Source: an uncultured Chloroflexota bacterium
GTDB taxonomy: Bacteria > Chloroflexota > Chloroflexia > Thermomicrobiales > UBA6265
Reading direction: 5' to 3'
Assembly: GCA_937901745.1 (NCBI GenBank)
Contig: CALGSZ010000106.1
Coordinates: forward strand, 248,001-312,000
Length of the DNA: 64,000 nt
Below, in pieces: positions 40,426-48,713 of this stretch. Under the pieces are notes generated by a model that did no database searches, had not been told where the DNA came from, and saw only the letters and a list, made by a program, of their open reading frames with translations. Numbering within the stretch: the stretch's first letter is position 1; each line of letters starts with the position of its first letter. Made by a program: the position numbers and the translations under genes.

Positions 40426-41240
40426 CTCTCCCCAATCGGCCGGGCTCGATCGCCTTCGTTCGCCAACCGGGCCTGAGCGCGGGAGCCACGACGTCCATGC
40501 ACGCCTGCCCAATCTGCCAGATCGGCTCGGCGCCAAGATCCACCTAGCGGGAACGCACGCGGTTCAGCCGCTCATTCGGCCCGTGGCGTGGTAGCCCGAG
40601 GAAGCGCCAAAGCCCTCCCCTATCGGCAAGAGACGACTGCCGGCTCTCTAGCCATTCATCGCGACTGATGTATCAAATTGACCGCATCCGTTGTCGGGTG
40701 AATCGCCAGTAATTCGGCGTTCCACACTTCGTACATGGATGCGTGTCACCCGACTGGCTCGGACCAAGTCCGACGACGAGCCTGCCCTAACCCCTGCCCC
40801 TAACCCCTCCCCACTACCCCCTACGTCCTCCGCTTCTCTCGCCTGTTTAGGGCTTGACACTCCGCAATACGTCTGTTACCGTCCCGGTATCCCGACGCTC
40901 CGTTCCATTCATCGTGGCTTTGCAGATGGATGAGGATGGATGCGGAGCGCGCCAAGGCGAACAGTGCCGAGGCATTGGTTACTTCGACTCGACTTTGCTG
41001 CGAGTTGAACCGGTGCCCGGTTAGCTGTCGCCTCGCTCGCTGGCTGGAGCGAGTGATGTGGCTCCTCGGCGGTGGTGCGGCTGGGCGCCGCCGCCCTTTT
41101 CGAGGATCGGGAGGTGAGCCTTCGGGTGCATTGGGTCTTGACCAAGCAGCAGGGAGGCGAGACAGGTTTCCGTTTCCCGACGCCTGCGGGACGGCTGGGC
41201 TGGCTACCCGGCCGCAAAGAAGCCACGGGAGGGAAGGATC
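40426..41240 (+). other. Long non-coding stretch with promoter and leader of the NlpC/P60 gene
   Basis: About 815 bases without a supported gene. 40426-40780 shows nothing recognisable. 40787-40832 is a C-rich run of CCCCTAAC-like units. A strong promoter lies at 40854-40882. From there about 350 bases run to the TTG start at 41241. This leader is GC-rich with several possible stems, for example AACCG/CGGTT (41008-41022) and CTCGCT/AGCGAG near 41035-41052. No tRNA, Rho-independent terminator or known riboswitch core could be recognised by eye. Confidence 0.6.
40854..40882 (+). promoter_or_regulatory. Sigma-70-like promoter of the SH3b-NlpC/P60 gene
   Basis: Consensus TTGACA (40854-40859), 17 bases, then TACCGT (40877-40882). 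It is the closest match to a housekeeping promoter in the window and implies a 5' leader of about 350 nt. Confidence 0.65.
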
Positions 41241-43574
41241 TTGGCTGGTCTATCCCGTTTAGCCCATCGTGGGCTGGTACTCGGTGCAATCACCCTCGTC
41301 TGCGCCGCACTGTTGGCGCCCATCCCCGCACTTGCAGACACGAATCTCGTCATTGGAGGTCAGGCGCAAATCGCCTACGCAAACGGCGATGACGTGCGCC
41401 TGCGCGCGGAGCCTGGGTACGGTGGCCGCGTTCTGACGATGGTGCCGGAAGGCGGCGTCGTCGACGTCCACGATGGCCCGGTTGAGGCCGACGACGGCTC
41501 CCTTTGGTACAACGTCTCCTACAAGGGCTTTACCGGCTACATCATCTCTGACTATCTCGCTGTCTACACCGGCAACGGTCCTGTCAACATCCAGGACGCC
41601 GCCAGCGGCAGCGCGCCGGGGGCGGTCATCGCGTACGCGGTGATTGCGGGCACGAACAACGACGGTGTCCGGTGCCGCGCCGCTGCTTCCTACGATGCTG
41701 CTGTCATCACCGTCGTTCCCGAAGGCGAGACGGTTGAGCTCACTGGCGACCCGGTGGGTGTCTGGCAGCCGATCAACTGCGCCGGCCAGGGCGGTTTCGT
41801 TCACACCGACTTCGTCTCCTACGACGGCTCTGGATCCGCGACCGGCGCTCCGGAAGCTGTTGGCGGCGAAACCTACTCGGCCGCAGCGGTGACGGGTTCG
41901 GCAGTGGTCGTTGGCACGAGCGGCGGCGGCCTCCGCTGCCGGGCGACCGCCTCGACCAACGCGGGCATCATCACCGTCCTCGCTGAAGGCACCGTCGTCG
42001 AGCTCGCTGGCAATGCCAGTGGCCGGTGGCAACCGGTGTTCTGCGCTGGCCAGAAGGGTTGGGTCCACACCGACTACATCAGCTATGACCTCTCTGCTGC
42101 CAGCAACGGTGGCGGCAGCGGCGGATCGAGCACCGTCACCGGCGAGGCGATGGTCTCCGGGACCAACGGCGACGGCCTGCGCTGCCGCTCGCGGGGCAGC
42201 TTCGACGCCAGCATCATCACGGTCCTGCCGGAGGGCTCTTGGGTTTCCCTCCGCGGCTCTGCCGAGGGCGCGTGGCAGCCGGTCGTCTGCGCCGGCAGCA
42301 ACGGTTGGGTCCACACCGACTTCCTCTCGTACGACGGGACGCCGAAGGGCGGCAGCGGCGGTGGCGGTAGCACCTCGGCGTCCGGCGGCGACTCGGTGAC
42401 GGGCACCGCCTGGGTCGCTGGCACGAATGGCGACGGCCTGCGCTGCCGCGCCGGCGCCAGCTACAGCTCCGGCATCATCACGGTCCTCCGCGAGGGGACG
42501 GCGGTCGACCTGCGCGGCTCGGCGAACGGCGAGTGGCAGCCGGTCTACTGCGAAGGCAGCAAGGGCTACGTCCACGTCGACTTCCTGTCCTACGACGGCC
42601 CGCCGAGCAGCGGTCGCGGCTCCGGCAGCGGAAGCAGTGGCGGCGGTGGCTCCAGCTGGGTCGGCGGCACCTACGCCCAGGTCAGTGGCACGAACGGCGA
42701 CGGCGTCCGCCTGCGCAGCGACGCAAGCTTCGACGCTGCCATCATCCTGGTCGTCCGCGAGGGCGAAATCGTCAGCGTTCGCGATGGCAGCCGGGGCGCG
42801 TGGGTCGCGGTCTCCTACAGCGGGAATCGCGGCTTCATCCACGGCGACTACCTTGTGCCGAGCGATGGCCCGAGCAGCGGTGGTGGCGGCAGCAATGGCG
42901 GCGGCTCATCCAGCTCCGGCGGTGGCCGCCTCTCCGCGGGCGATCACGCGCGGACGACCGCTGACTTGAACCTCCGCTACGACGCGAGCACCAGCGCCGG
43001 AATCGCGGCCGTGGCGCCGCGCGGCACGGTCGTCGAGATCACGGGCGGCCCGAGCAATGGCTTCTATTCCGTGAACTGGGACGGCCTCCGCGGCTACATG
43101 CACGGCGATTACCTTGAGTGGACGGATGCCGCTCTGAGCAAGCGCGGTGGCTCCGGTGCGCCCGCGCCTGGCTCAGGCTCTGGCTCGAACATCGGTAGCG
43201 GCTCGGGTAGCGCGCTCGTCGACTTCGCTATGCAGTACCTCGGCTACCCGTACGTCTGGGCGACGCACGGACCGAGCAGCTTCGACTGCTCCGGCTTCAC
43301 CTACTGGGTCGTGCTGAACGTCCTCGGCATTGACATCGGCACGGGCCTCTGGACGCAGGTGAGCGCTGGCCGGTCGGTCTCGTACAACGAGCTGCGGCCC
43401 GGTGACCTGGTCTTCTTCCAGAACACCTACACCTGGGGCCTGTCGCACGTGGGCATCTACATCGGCAACGGGCAGTTCATTCACGCGGAGAACGAGAATA
43501 CCGGCGTGGTGATCAGCAATCTCTCATCCCCGTACTACTCGTCACGCTGGTACGGCGCCGTTCGCCTTACCTAA
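41241..43574 (+). CDS. Secreted cell-wall hydrolase: seven SH3b repeats plus NlpC/P60 domain
   Basis: Exported peptidoglycan endopeptidase type, 777 aa. Signal peptide 'GLVLGAITLVCAALLAPIPA' with cleavage near ALA-DT (residue 33). SH3b-like repeats at about 43-109, 133-196, 219-283, 302-366, 389-453, 479-543 and 568-628 are joined by Gly/Ser linkers. Repeats 2-5 share 'RCR' and a later Cys before 'GWVHTD'-like ends, suggesting a disulfide in each; repeats 1, 6 and 7 lack them. The C-terminal NlpC/P60 domain has Cys683 ('FDCSGFTYW'), His736 ('LSHVGIYIG') and His748 region. Start is TTG 41241 after GGGAGGGAAGG. The final linker is 'GSGSGSNIGSGSGS'. It should bind and cut the wall peptide; the exact bond is unknown. 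Confidence 0.92.
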   Translation: MAGLSRLAHRGLVLGAITLVCAALLAPIPALADTNLVIGGQAQIAYANGDDVRLRAEPGYGGRVLTMVPEGGVVDVHDGPVEADDGSLWYNVSYKGFTGYIISDYLAVYTGNGPVNIQDAASGSAPGAVIAYAVIAGTNNDGVRCRAAASYDAAVITVVPEGETVELTGDPVGVWQPINCAGQGGFVHTDFVSYDGSGSATGAPEAVGGETYSAAAVTGSAVVVGTSGGGLRCRATASTNAGIITVLAEGTVVELAGNASGRWQPVFCAGQKGWVHTDYISYDLSAASNGGGSGGSSTVTGEAMVSGTNGDGLRCRSRGSFDASIITVLPEGSWVSLRGSAEGAWQPVVCAGSNGWVHTDFLSYDGTPKGGSGGGGSTSASGGDSVTGTAWVAGTNGDGLRCRAGASYSSGIITVLREGTAVDLRGSANGEWQPVYCEGSKGYVHVDFLSYDGPPSSGRGSGSGSSGGGGSSWVGGTYAQVSGTNGDGVRLRSDASFDAAIILVVREGEIVSVRDGSRGAWVAVSYSGNRGFIHGDYLVPSDGPSSGGGGSNGGGSSSSGGGRLSAGDHARTTADLNLRYDASTSAGIAAVAPRGTVVEITGGPSNGFYSVNWDGLRGYMHGDYLEWTDAALSKRGGSGAPAPGSGSGSNIGSGSGSALVDFAMQYLGYPYVWATHGPSSFDCSGFTYWVVLNVLGIDIGTGLWTQVSAGRSVSYNELRPGDLVFFQNTYTWGLSHVGIYIGNGQFIHAENENTGVVISNLSSPYYSSRWYGAVRLT

Positions 43575-43601
43575 CCGAGCAGTTGGGGGTCGTGTGAGGG
43601 G

Positions 43602-43628
43602 GCGCGGGAATCACTAATCATCCCGCGC
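43602..43628 (+). terminator. First hairpin after the NlpC/P60 gene
   Basis: GCGCGGGA (43602-43609) pairs perfectly with 43621-43628 around an 11-base loop, 27 bases after the stop codon. Confidence 0.5.
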
Positions 43629-43639
43629 GGGGGGACCAA

Positions 43640-43667
43640 GCCGGCGGGGATGACATTCCCCGCCGGC
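43640..43667. terminator. Second hairpin, bidirectional terminator between converging genes
   Basis: GCCGGCGGGGA (43640-43650) pairs perfectly with 43657-43667 over 11 bp around a 6-base loop, followed on the plus strand by GCCCCGTTTCC. It lies between the NlpC/P60 gene and the converging methyltransferase gene. Confidence 0.65.
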
Positions 43668-43692
43668 GCCCCGTTTCCTAGAGATCTGCCCA

Positions 43693-44409
43693 TTACTCCG
43701 CGATGACCGTCCAGGTCGTCGCGGCCGCTTGTTGCAGCCGGCGATCGAGCCGGCTGATCTCTTCGGCGCGCAGAGGGTTCGTCTCTCCCGAGAGGCTCTC
43801 GCCGAACTCTCCCCAGCCATCAACGACCCGCCACCCAAGCTCCTCCAGCAGTGCCTCCAGCTCCCACGGCATGAGCAGGTTCATCGTGAAGTTGTCCGGC
43901 GCGAGGAAGCGCCGCCACGAGGAGCGATAGATCGGCGAAAGAGCGCCAGGGACGCTTGCCAGGAGGCGGCCACCGGGCGCCAGGACGCGCCGGAACTCAC
44001 GGAGCGTCTCGACCACGTTTGGCACGAACTGAAGCACGACGCGAGCGTGGATGGCATCGTAGGCTGCCTCGGGATCCGCGAGCCGGCTGATCTCGCCCAC
44101 TCGCCACTCCACCGTAACGCCCCGCTCTTCGCCGTGTTGCCAGGCGCGCTCGATCATCGCCGGGGCGAGATCCACGCCCGTCACACGGCAGCCACGTTCT
44201 GCGAAGGCAATAGCGAATTGTCCGGTGCCGCAGCCTGCATCGAGGAGCCGAGATCCGGGTTGCAACTGCAGCGCGGCGACCGTGCGCTCGAGATCAGCCG
44301 GTCGATCTGGCGCCCGCGCATTCGCCTCCGACATCTCGTCCCATTGCGCGGCACGCTCGTTCCAGGCAGCGCGAACGCGGTCAAGCCAGGATTTCGCATC
44401 GGCGTTCAT
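43693..44409 (-). CDS. Class I SAM-dependent methyltransferase (Methyltransf_11-like)
   Basis: Cytosolic methyltransferase, 238 aa. SAM-binding motif I 'GSRLLDAGCGTGQFAIAFA' (about residues 52-70), motif II 'VTGVDLAPAMIERA', post-motif 'YDAIHARVVLQFVPN' and 'FRRVLAPGGRLLASVPG'. The C-terminal part has no recognised substrate domain. GGAGAGGGAACG precedes the ATG. It is a single gene, 128 bases from aroF, with an opposing neighbour at its 3' end. UbiE/menaquinone-type or small-molecule methylation are both open. Confidence 0.85.
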   Translation of the reverse strand: MNADAKSWLDRVRAAWNERAAQWDEMSEANARAPDRPADLERTVAALQLQPGSRLLDAGCGTGQFAIAFAERGCRVTGVDLAPAMIERAWQHGEERGVTVEWRVGEISRLADPEAAYDAIHARVVLQFVPNVVETLREFRRVLAPGGRLLASVPGALSPIYRSSWRRFLAPDNFTMNLLMPWELEALLEELGWRVVDGWGEFGESLSGETNPLRAEEISRLDRRLQQAAATTWTVIAE

Positions 44410-44537
44410 CGTTCCCTCTCCAAGAAGTGAAGAGCGGCGCTGCGGCAGCGCGGCTCAGATGTCCGCTCCGCGCCCTCAGCGCCGCGATCTTAGGGTTATT
44501 GGTCGAACGCCGACGAGATTGTCGTGTTGGAGCGTTG

Positions 44538-45587
44538 CTAGACCGCCGAGAGCTCCTCGGCCGCCGTCGGCACGCTGCGACCAACGGCCCGCGCCACCGC
44601 CGCAACTTGCGGCATCAGCTGCGCGAACTCGTCGAAGTTGAGGGACTGGTTTCCATCGGAGAGGGCGTGATCGGGGTTCGGATGCACCTCGATCATCAGC
44701 CCGTCGCACCCGGCCGCGACGCCCGCCAGCGCCAACGCGCCGACATACTGCCGCTTGCCGGCCGCGTGGCTCGGATCAACGAAGATCGGCAGGTGAGAGA
44801 GCTTCTTGATCACCGGCACGGCGGCGATGTCCAGCGTGTTGCGCGTCTGCGTCTCGTAGGTGCGGATACCGCGCTCGCAGAAGATGACGTTGGGGTTGCC
44901 CTGCGACAGGACATACTCCGCGGCAAGCAGCCACTCCTCGATTTGCATGCTCAGGCCGCGCTTGAGCATCACCGGCTTGCCGGTCCGGCCGACCTCTTCG
45001 AGCAAGAAGTAGTTCTGCGCATTGCGGGCGCCGATCTGGAAGATGTCGGTGTACTGATAGACGGTCTCGACATCGGCCGGCGTCATCACCTCGGTGATGA
45101 CCGCCAGACCGGTCTCCTCTCGCGCTGCGGCCAGGATCTCCAGGCCACGTTTCCCGAGCCCGCGGAACTCATAGGGCGAAGTCCGCGGCTTGTAGGCGCC
45201 ACCGCGGAGGATTTTCGCGCCGGCTGCTTTCACCGCGCGAGCAGTCTGCAGCGTCTGTTCCTCGCTCTCCACGGAGCACGGACCGGCGATGATAATGACC
45301 TCGTCGCCACCGATCACAAAGTCGCGGATCGGGATGCGTGTCTTGAACGGATGGAAGTCCCAGCCGCTCAGCTTGTACTTCTTAGTGACGCGCAGCACCT
45401 GCTCAACGCCGGCGTAGGCCTCCAGCATCTCATCTAGGGTCGGCGGCAGCGGCGTCGTGCCGACCACGCCCACAATCGTCCGCTCCTCTCCCTCGGAGAG
45501 ATGCGCGCCTAGGCCAAGCTCCTTGATCCGCTTGACGACTTCGTTGACCTGCTCCCGGGACGCACCCGGCGACATGACGACGATCAT
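44538..45587 (-). CDS. aroF: 3-deoxy-7-phosphoheptulonate (DAHP) synthase, type I-beta
   Basis: First enzyme of the shikimate pathway, condensing PEP and erythrose-4-phosphate; 349 aa. An N-terminal ferredoxin-like regulatory domain (about 1-75, 'MIVVMSPGASREQVNEVVKR') precedes the barrel with 'IIIAGPCSVESEEQTLQ', 'ILRGGAYKPRTSPYEFRGLG', 'VMLKRGLSMQIEEWLLAAEY' and 'PIFVDPSHAAGKR'. That N-domain type usually gives feedback control. GGAGGAAC lies just before the ATG. It follows the chorismate mutase gene by 32 bases and closes the trpB-trpA-aroH-aroF unit. Confidence 0.95.
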   Translation of the reverse strand: MIVVMSPGASREQVNEVVKRIKELGLGAHLSEGEERTIVGVVGTTPLPPTLDEMLEAYAGVEQVLRVTKKYKLSGWDFHPFKTRIPIRDFVIGGDEVIIIAGPCSVESEEQTLQTARAVKAAGAKILRGGAYKPRTSPYEFRGLGKRGLEILAAAREETGLAVITEVMTPADVETVYQYTDIFQIGARNAQNYFLLEEVGRTGKPVMLKRGLSMQIEEWLLAAEYVLSQGNPNVIFCERGIRTYETQTRNTLDIAAVPVIKKLSHLPIFVDPSHAAGKRQYVGALALAGVAAGCDGLMIEVHPNPDHALSDGNQSLNFDEFAQLMPQVAAVARAVGRSVPTAAEELSAV

Positions 45588-45619
45588 CTAGTTCCTCCGA
45601 TGCCCTCGCTCGACGCTGG

Positions 45620-46126
45620 TTACTCCTCGCCGGGGCGCTGACGCGAAACTGATACTGGCGCTCGCCCCAGGATCTCGGCTACCTGCTCATCGGTATACGA
45701 CCACTCGGGACGAAGCTGCGCTGCTCCCTTCAAGTAAACGTGCCGCATCTCCGCGGGGGATTTCGTGGTGTTGACATGGATCAGGACGCGCACGACCTTC
45801 TTCAGCGCGCCAGGCACATTCATCTCATGGGCGCACATCAGCGGAACCTCGGTCCAGCCGATGCTTCGCGCGGCAAGCGCCGGGAAGGTCGCCGTCAGAT
45901 CCGTCGTCGTCGTGAAAATGACGCTCGCCACATCCTCGGGGCGGAGGTCATTCAGCGCAATCAGGACGCGCATCAGCTCGTCCGTCGCTTCGAGGATGTC
46001 CTCTGCGGTGTTGGTCGCCGCCGTCGTCGCGCCTCGAAGCCCGCGGCAGGTTAGGATGGGCGGAGCCGCCGTCGCGGCGCCAATCGCTCCTGTCTCCCGC
46101 TGATCAAGTCCGTCGTTCTGTCCCAT
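45620..46126 (-). CDS. aroH: Chorismate mutase, AroH type
   Basis: Converts chorismate to prephenate for Phe/Tyr synthesis; about 168 aa, with the AroH core from about residue 25. 'CRGLRGATTAATNTAEDILE', 'VASVIFTTTTDLTATFPALA', 'VPLMCAHEMNVPGALKKVVR' and 'VYLKGAAQLRPE' are the standard AroH blocks, including the active-site Arg, Glu and Cys. About 22 extra polar residues lie at the N-terminus. ATG 46126 has GAGG six bases upstream; ATG 46132 overlaps that site. It lies between trpA and aroF, 28 bases after the trpA stop. Confidence 0.95.
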   Translation of the reverse strand: MGQNDGLDQRETGAIGAATAAPPILTCRGLRGATTAATNTAEDILEATDELMRVLIALNDLRPEDVASVIFTTTTDLTATFPALAARSIGWTEVPLMCAHEMNVPGALKKVVRVLIHVNTTKSPAEMRHVYLKGAAQLRPEWSYTDEQVAEILGRAPVSVSRQRPGEE

Positions 46127-46154
46127 TCCCATCCTCGGTGAAACTCTCCCGCGG

Positions 46155-47009
46155 TTACGTCGCCGGCTTCGTGGCGGATGCCAGCTCGCGCACGAATGCC
46201 GTCACTCCGTTGATGCGGTCCTCGTCCGGCAAGGTATCCATGTGATTGATCAACGCACTAGCGACGACCACGCCATCGGCCAGCGCCGACGCCGCTTGTA
46301 CGTGAGCCGGTCGCGAGATGCCAAATCCGATCGCCAATGGCAGCGTCGTCTGGGCTCGCACGCGCCGGATGTAGTCCGGTAGCTCGGGAGAGAGCTGATC
46401 GCGCGCGCCGGTGACTCCGGTAAGCGAGACGCAGTAGAGGAAACCGCTCGCTCGCTTCGCGATCTCAGCGATCCTTGCATCCGTGCTCGTCGGCGCGACG
46501 AGAAAGATCAAGTCGCGGCCCTCGCGGCGCAGCGGCTCTAGGAACTCGTCACTCTCCTCGACCGGCAGGTCCGGCACGATGAAGCCGTCAACGCCCGCCT
46601 CAGCCGCGTCGCGTGCCAGCGCGTCGAGTCCGTACTGCATGAACGGGTTGCAGTACCCCATCAGCATCATCGGCACTCGCACGCCGCGTGAGCGGGCCGA
46701 CGCGACGAGCGCCAAGCAGTCGGCGAGTGTGGTTCCCTGCTCCAGCGCGACCTGGCTGGCGCGCTGAATCGTTGCGCCATCGGCCAGCGGATCAGAGAAC
46801 GGCACGCCGATCTCGATCAAATCGGCTCCGCCGGCAACGAGCGCATCGATCAGATCAGCCGACGCCGCGAGCGAGGGATAGCCCGCCGTGAGGTAGGGAA
46901 TCAGCGCGGCGCGGCCATCTGCCTTGCAGCGGGCGAAGGCATCGGCGATACCGCTTGCCGTTCTCGTTGCCGTGGTTTGAGTCTGTTGCCCGACAATCGC
47001 CCCGCTCAC
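46155..47009 (-). CDS. trpA: Tryptophan synthase alpha chain
   Basis: Releases indole from indole-3-glycerol phosphate and passes it to TrpB; 284 aa. 'YLTAGYPSLAASADLIDALV', 'DLIEIGVPFSDPLADG' (catalytic Glu and Asp), 'MLMGYCNPFMQYGLDALARD' and 'GFGISRPAHVQA' are intact. The GTG start at 47009 overlaps the trpB stop as GTGA, so translation is coupled. An N-terminal 20-residue polar stretch precedes the core. Cytosolic alpha-beta complex with TrpB. Confidence 0.97.
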   Translation of the reverse strand: MSGAIVGQQTQTTATRTASGIADAFARCKADGRAALIPYLTAGYPSLAASADLIDALVAGGADLIEIGVPFSDPLADGATIQRASQVALEQGTTLADCLALVASARSRGVRVPMMLMGYCNPFMQYGLDALARDAAEAGVDGFIVPDLPVEESDEFLEPLRREGRDLIFLVAPTSTDARIAEIAKRASGFLYCVSLTGVTGARDQLSPELPDYIRRVRAQTTLPLAIGFGISRPAHVQAASALADGVVVASALINHMDTLPDEDRINGVTAFVRELASATKPAT

Positions 47010-48238
47010 AGCGTCACCCCAAGCGCATTTGCGACGGTATGCATGTCCTTGTCTCCGCGCCCGGACAAATTGACAAGAATCGTCTCGTCCGGGCGACGCT
47101 CCGCGGCGAGGCGGATTGCGAAGGCGACCGCGTGGCTCGATTCGAGCGCCGGGATGATGCCCTCCGTCCGGCAGAGCGTCTGGAATCCCTCGAGCGCCTC
47201 CTCATCGGTGACGGAGACGTAGCGAGCGCGGCCGCTGTCCTTCAAGTAGGCGTGCTCCGGGCCAACGCCAGGATAGTCGAGACCGGCGGAGATCGAGTGC
47301 GTCTCGATCACTTGGCCGTGCTCATCCTGCAGCACGTACGAGCGAGAGCCATGAAGGACGCCAACGCGCCCAGCGCAGAGCGTCGCAGCGTGCTGGCCGC
47401 TTTCGATGCCGTGCCCACCGGCTTCCACCCCAACCAACTCGACCGACTCATCGCCGACGAAGGGATGGAACATGCCGATGGCGTTCGAGCCGCCGCCGAC
47501 GCAGGCGACCACCACATCCGGCAGCCGCCCCTCTTTCTCCAGCATTTGGGACCGCGCCTCCCGGCCGATGACCGACTGGAGATCGCGCACGATGAGCGGA
47601 TACGGGTGCATGCCCGCGGCGGTGCCGAAGAGGTAAAAGGTGGTGCGGACGTTTGTCACCCAGTCGCGAATCGCCTCGTTAATCGCGTCCTTGAGCGTCT
47701 TGGATCCCGATGAGACCGACCGGACCTCGGCGCCCAGCAGCTTCATGCGAAAAACGTTGAGCGACTGCCGGGCGATGTCGATCTCGCCCATGTAGACGAC
47801 GCACTCGAGTCCTAGCAGGGCGCAAACGGTGGCCGTCGCAACGCCGTGCTGACCGGCGCCAGTCTCAGCGATGATGCGCCGCTTGCCCATCCGCTTCGCC
47901 AGCAGCGCCTGACCAATCGCGTTATTAATCTTGTGCGCGCCGGTGTGGGCCAGATCTTCCCGCTTGAGATAGATCTTCGCGCCGCCGATTTCCTTGGATA
48001 GATTCTCGGCAAAGTAGAGCGGCGTCGGTCTCCCGACGTAGTCCTTCGCCAGCCGATCGATTTCCGCTTGAAACGATGGATCGGCTTTCGCCTCGCGATA
48101 GGCCGCCTCCAGCTCATCCAATGCCGGCATAAGCGTCTCTGGCGCGTACTTCCCGCCAAAGCGGCCGAAGCGGCCATGCGTATCCGGCAAGTCGGAGGCG
48201 AGGCCTGGCGCGTGGCGCTCGATGACGTCGGTGACCAT
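47006..48238 (-). CDS. trpB: Tryptophan synthase beta chain
   Basis: PLP enzyme joining indole and serine to tryptophan; about 410 aa. 'GRFGRFGGKYAPETLMPAL', PLP lysine in 'LAHTGAHKINNAIGQAL', 'ETGAGQHGVATATVCALLGL' and 'ACVGGGSNAIGMFHPF' are all present; this is the TrpB1 type that works with TrpA. ATG 48238 has GGGGGAG six bases upstream and is preferred over the in-frame TTG at 48253. First gene of the aromatic unit; trpE, G, D, C and F are not in this window. Confidence 0.97.
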   Translation of the reverse strand: MVTDVIERHAPGLASDLPDTHGRFGRFGGKYAPETLMPALDELEAAYREAKADPSFQAEIDRLAKDYVGRPTPLYFAENLSKEIGGAKIYLKREDLAHTGAHKINNAIGQALLAKRMGKRRIIAETGAGQHGVATATVCALLGLECVVYMGEIDIARQSLNVFRMKLLGAEVRSVSSGSKTLKDAINEAIRDWVTNVRTTFYLFGTAAGMHPYPLIVRDLQSVIGREARSQMLEKEGRLPDVVVACVGGGSNAIGMFHPFVGDESVELVGVEAGGHGIESGQHAATLCAGRVGVLHGSRSYVLQDEHGQVIETHSISAGLDYPGVGPEHAYLKDSGRARYVSVTDEEALEGFQTLCRTEGIIPALESSHAVAFAIRLAAERRPDETILVNLSGRGDKDMHTVANALGVTL

Positions 48239-48328
48239 TCGGAACTCCCCCAATGCGGACTCGGCCCGCGGCAGTCAGCCCGGACCGGCTGTGCATCCGT
48301 GGCCGATCGCTCCGATCAACGAGGTGTA

Positions 48329-48334
48329 ACTATA
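48329..48334 (-). promoter_or_regulatory. Possible -10 box of the trpB operon
   Basis: Minus-strand TATAGT lies about 90 bases upstream of the trpB start. No good -35 box is spaced from it. The leader it would give shows no short Trp-rich frame, so classic attenuation is not supported. Confidence 0.3.
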
Positions 48335-48362
48335 CCGTGAGTTTCGCAACTGCCGCACGGGG

Positions 48363-48638
48363 TCAGATGTGATCTGTGTCCACCTTGCTACGCGGATCGA
48401 GCGATAACGGCCGCGACCGGCGATGCGCGCGCGGCAGGAAGCTCGTCGGCCCCATGTAGGCGTACAAGAGCGGCCCGATGAACGGGAGTGTCAGAATGAT
48501 TAGCCCCCAGAGCACCTTGTTGTTGCCACGCACGGTCGGGCGCCACATGAGGTCACGTATTGCCATGACGATGAGCGCGTATTGAGCGGCAGCCAACAGC
48601 AGGACGACCGCGGCGAGCAGCCAGCGTTCCCAGCTCAT
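48363..48638 (-). CDS. Small membrane protein with PLDc_N-type domain
   Basis: Protein of 91 aa with two hydrophobic helices ('WLLAAVVLLLAAAQYALIVM' and 'VLWGLIILTLPFIGPLLYAY') separated by 'RDLMWRPTVRGNNK', the pattern of the phospholipase D N-terminal (PLDc_N) domain found alone in many small proteins. The C-terminal 25 residues are basic. Function is unknown. GGGA precedes the ATG. It lies between a secreted protein gene and trpB on the same strand, but with 124 bases before trpB. Confidence 0.75.
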   Translation of the reverse strand: MSWERWLLAAVVLLLAAAQYALIVMAIRDLMWRPTVRGNNKVLWGLIILTLPFIGPLLYAYMGPTSFLPRAHRRSRPLSLDPRSKVDTDHI

Positions 48639-48713
48639 TTGGCATCCCTTGGAACTGCCAGCCAGCTCATTGGAGACCGTCGTGAGATCACGCTGCCGAG
48701 CCGGCGCGGGCGG

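Noticed and set aside
40787..40832. C-rich CCCCTAAC-like runs that might be a repeat array
   Set aside because: Irregular units and no spacers; low-complexity intergenic DNA, not CRISPR or a defined tandem repeat.
41020..41030. Minus-strand CGACAGCTAAC, similar to a conserved segment near the 3' end of the ydaO (c-di-AMP) riboswitch
   Set aside because: It is on the wrong strand for the NlpC/P60 gene, no minus-strand gene follows it, and other ydaO elements are not evident; treated as chance.
41259..42842. Long minus-strand open frame across the SH3b repeats
   Set aside because: It mirrors the repetitive GC-rich SH3b coding sequence and yields an Ala/Asp/Val-rich chain without recognisable domains.
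48239..48334. Search for a trp leader peptide or attenuator before trpB
   Set aside because: The only short frame in this leader contains no tryptophan run, and no terminator/antiterminator pair was visible.
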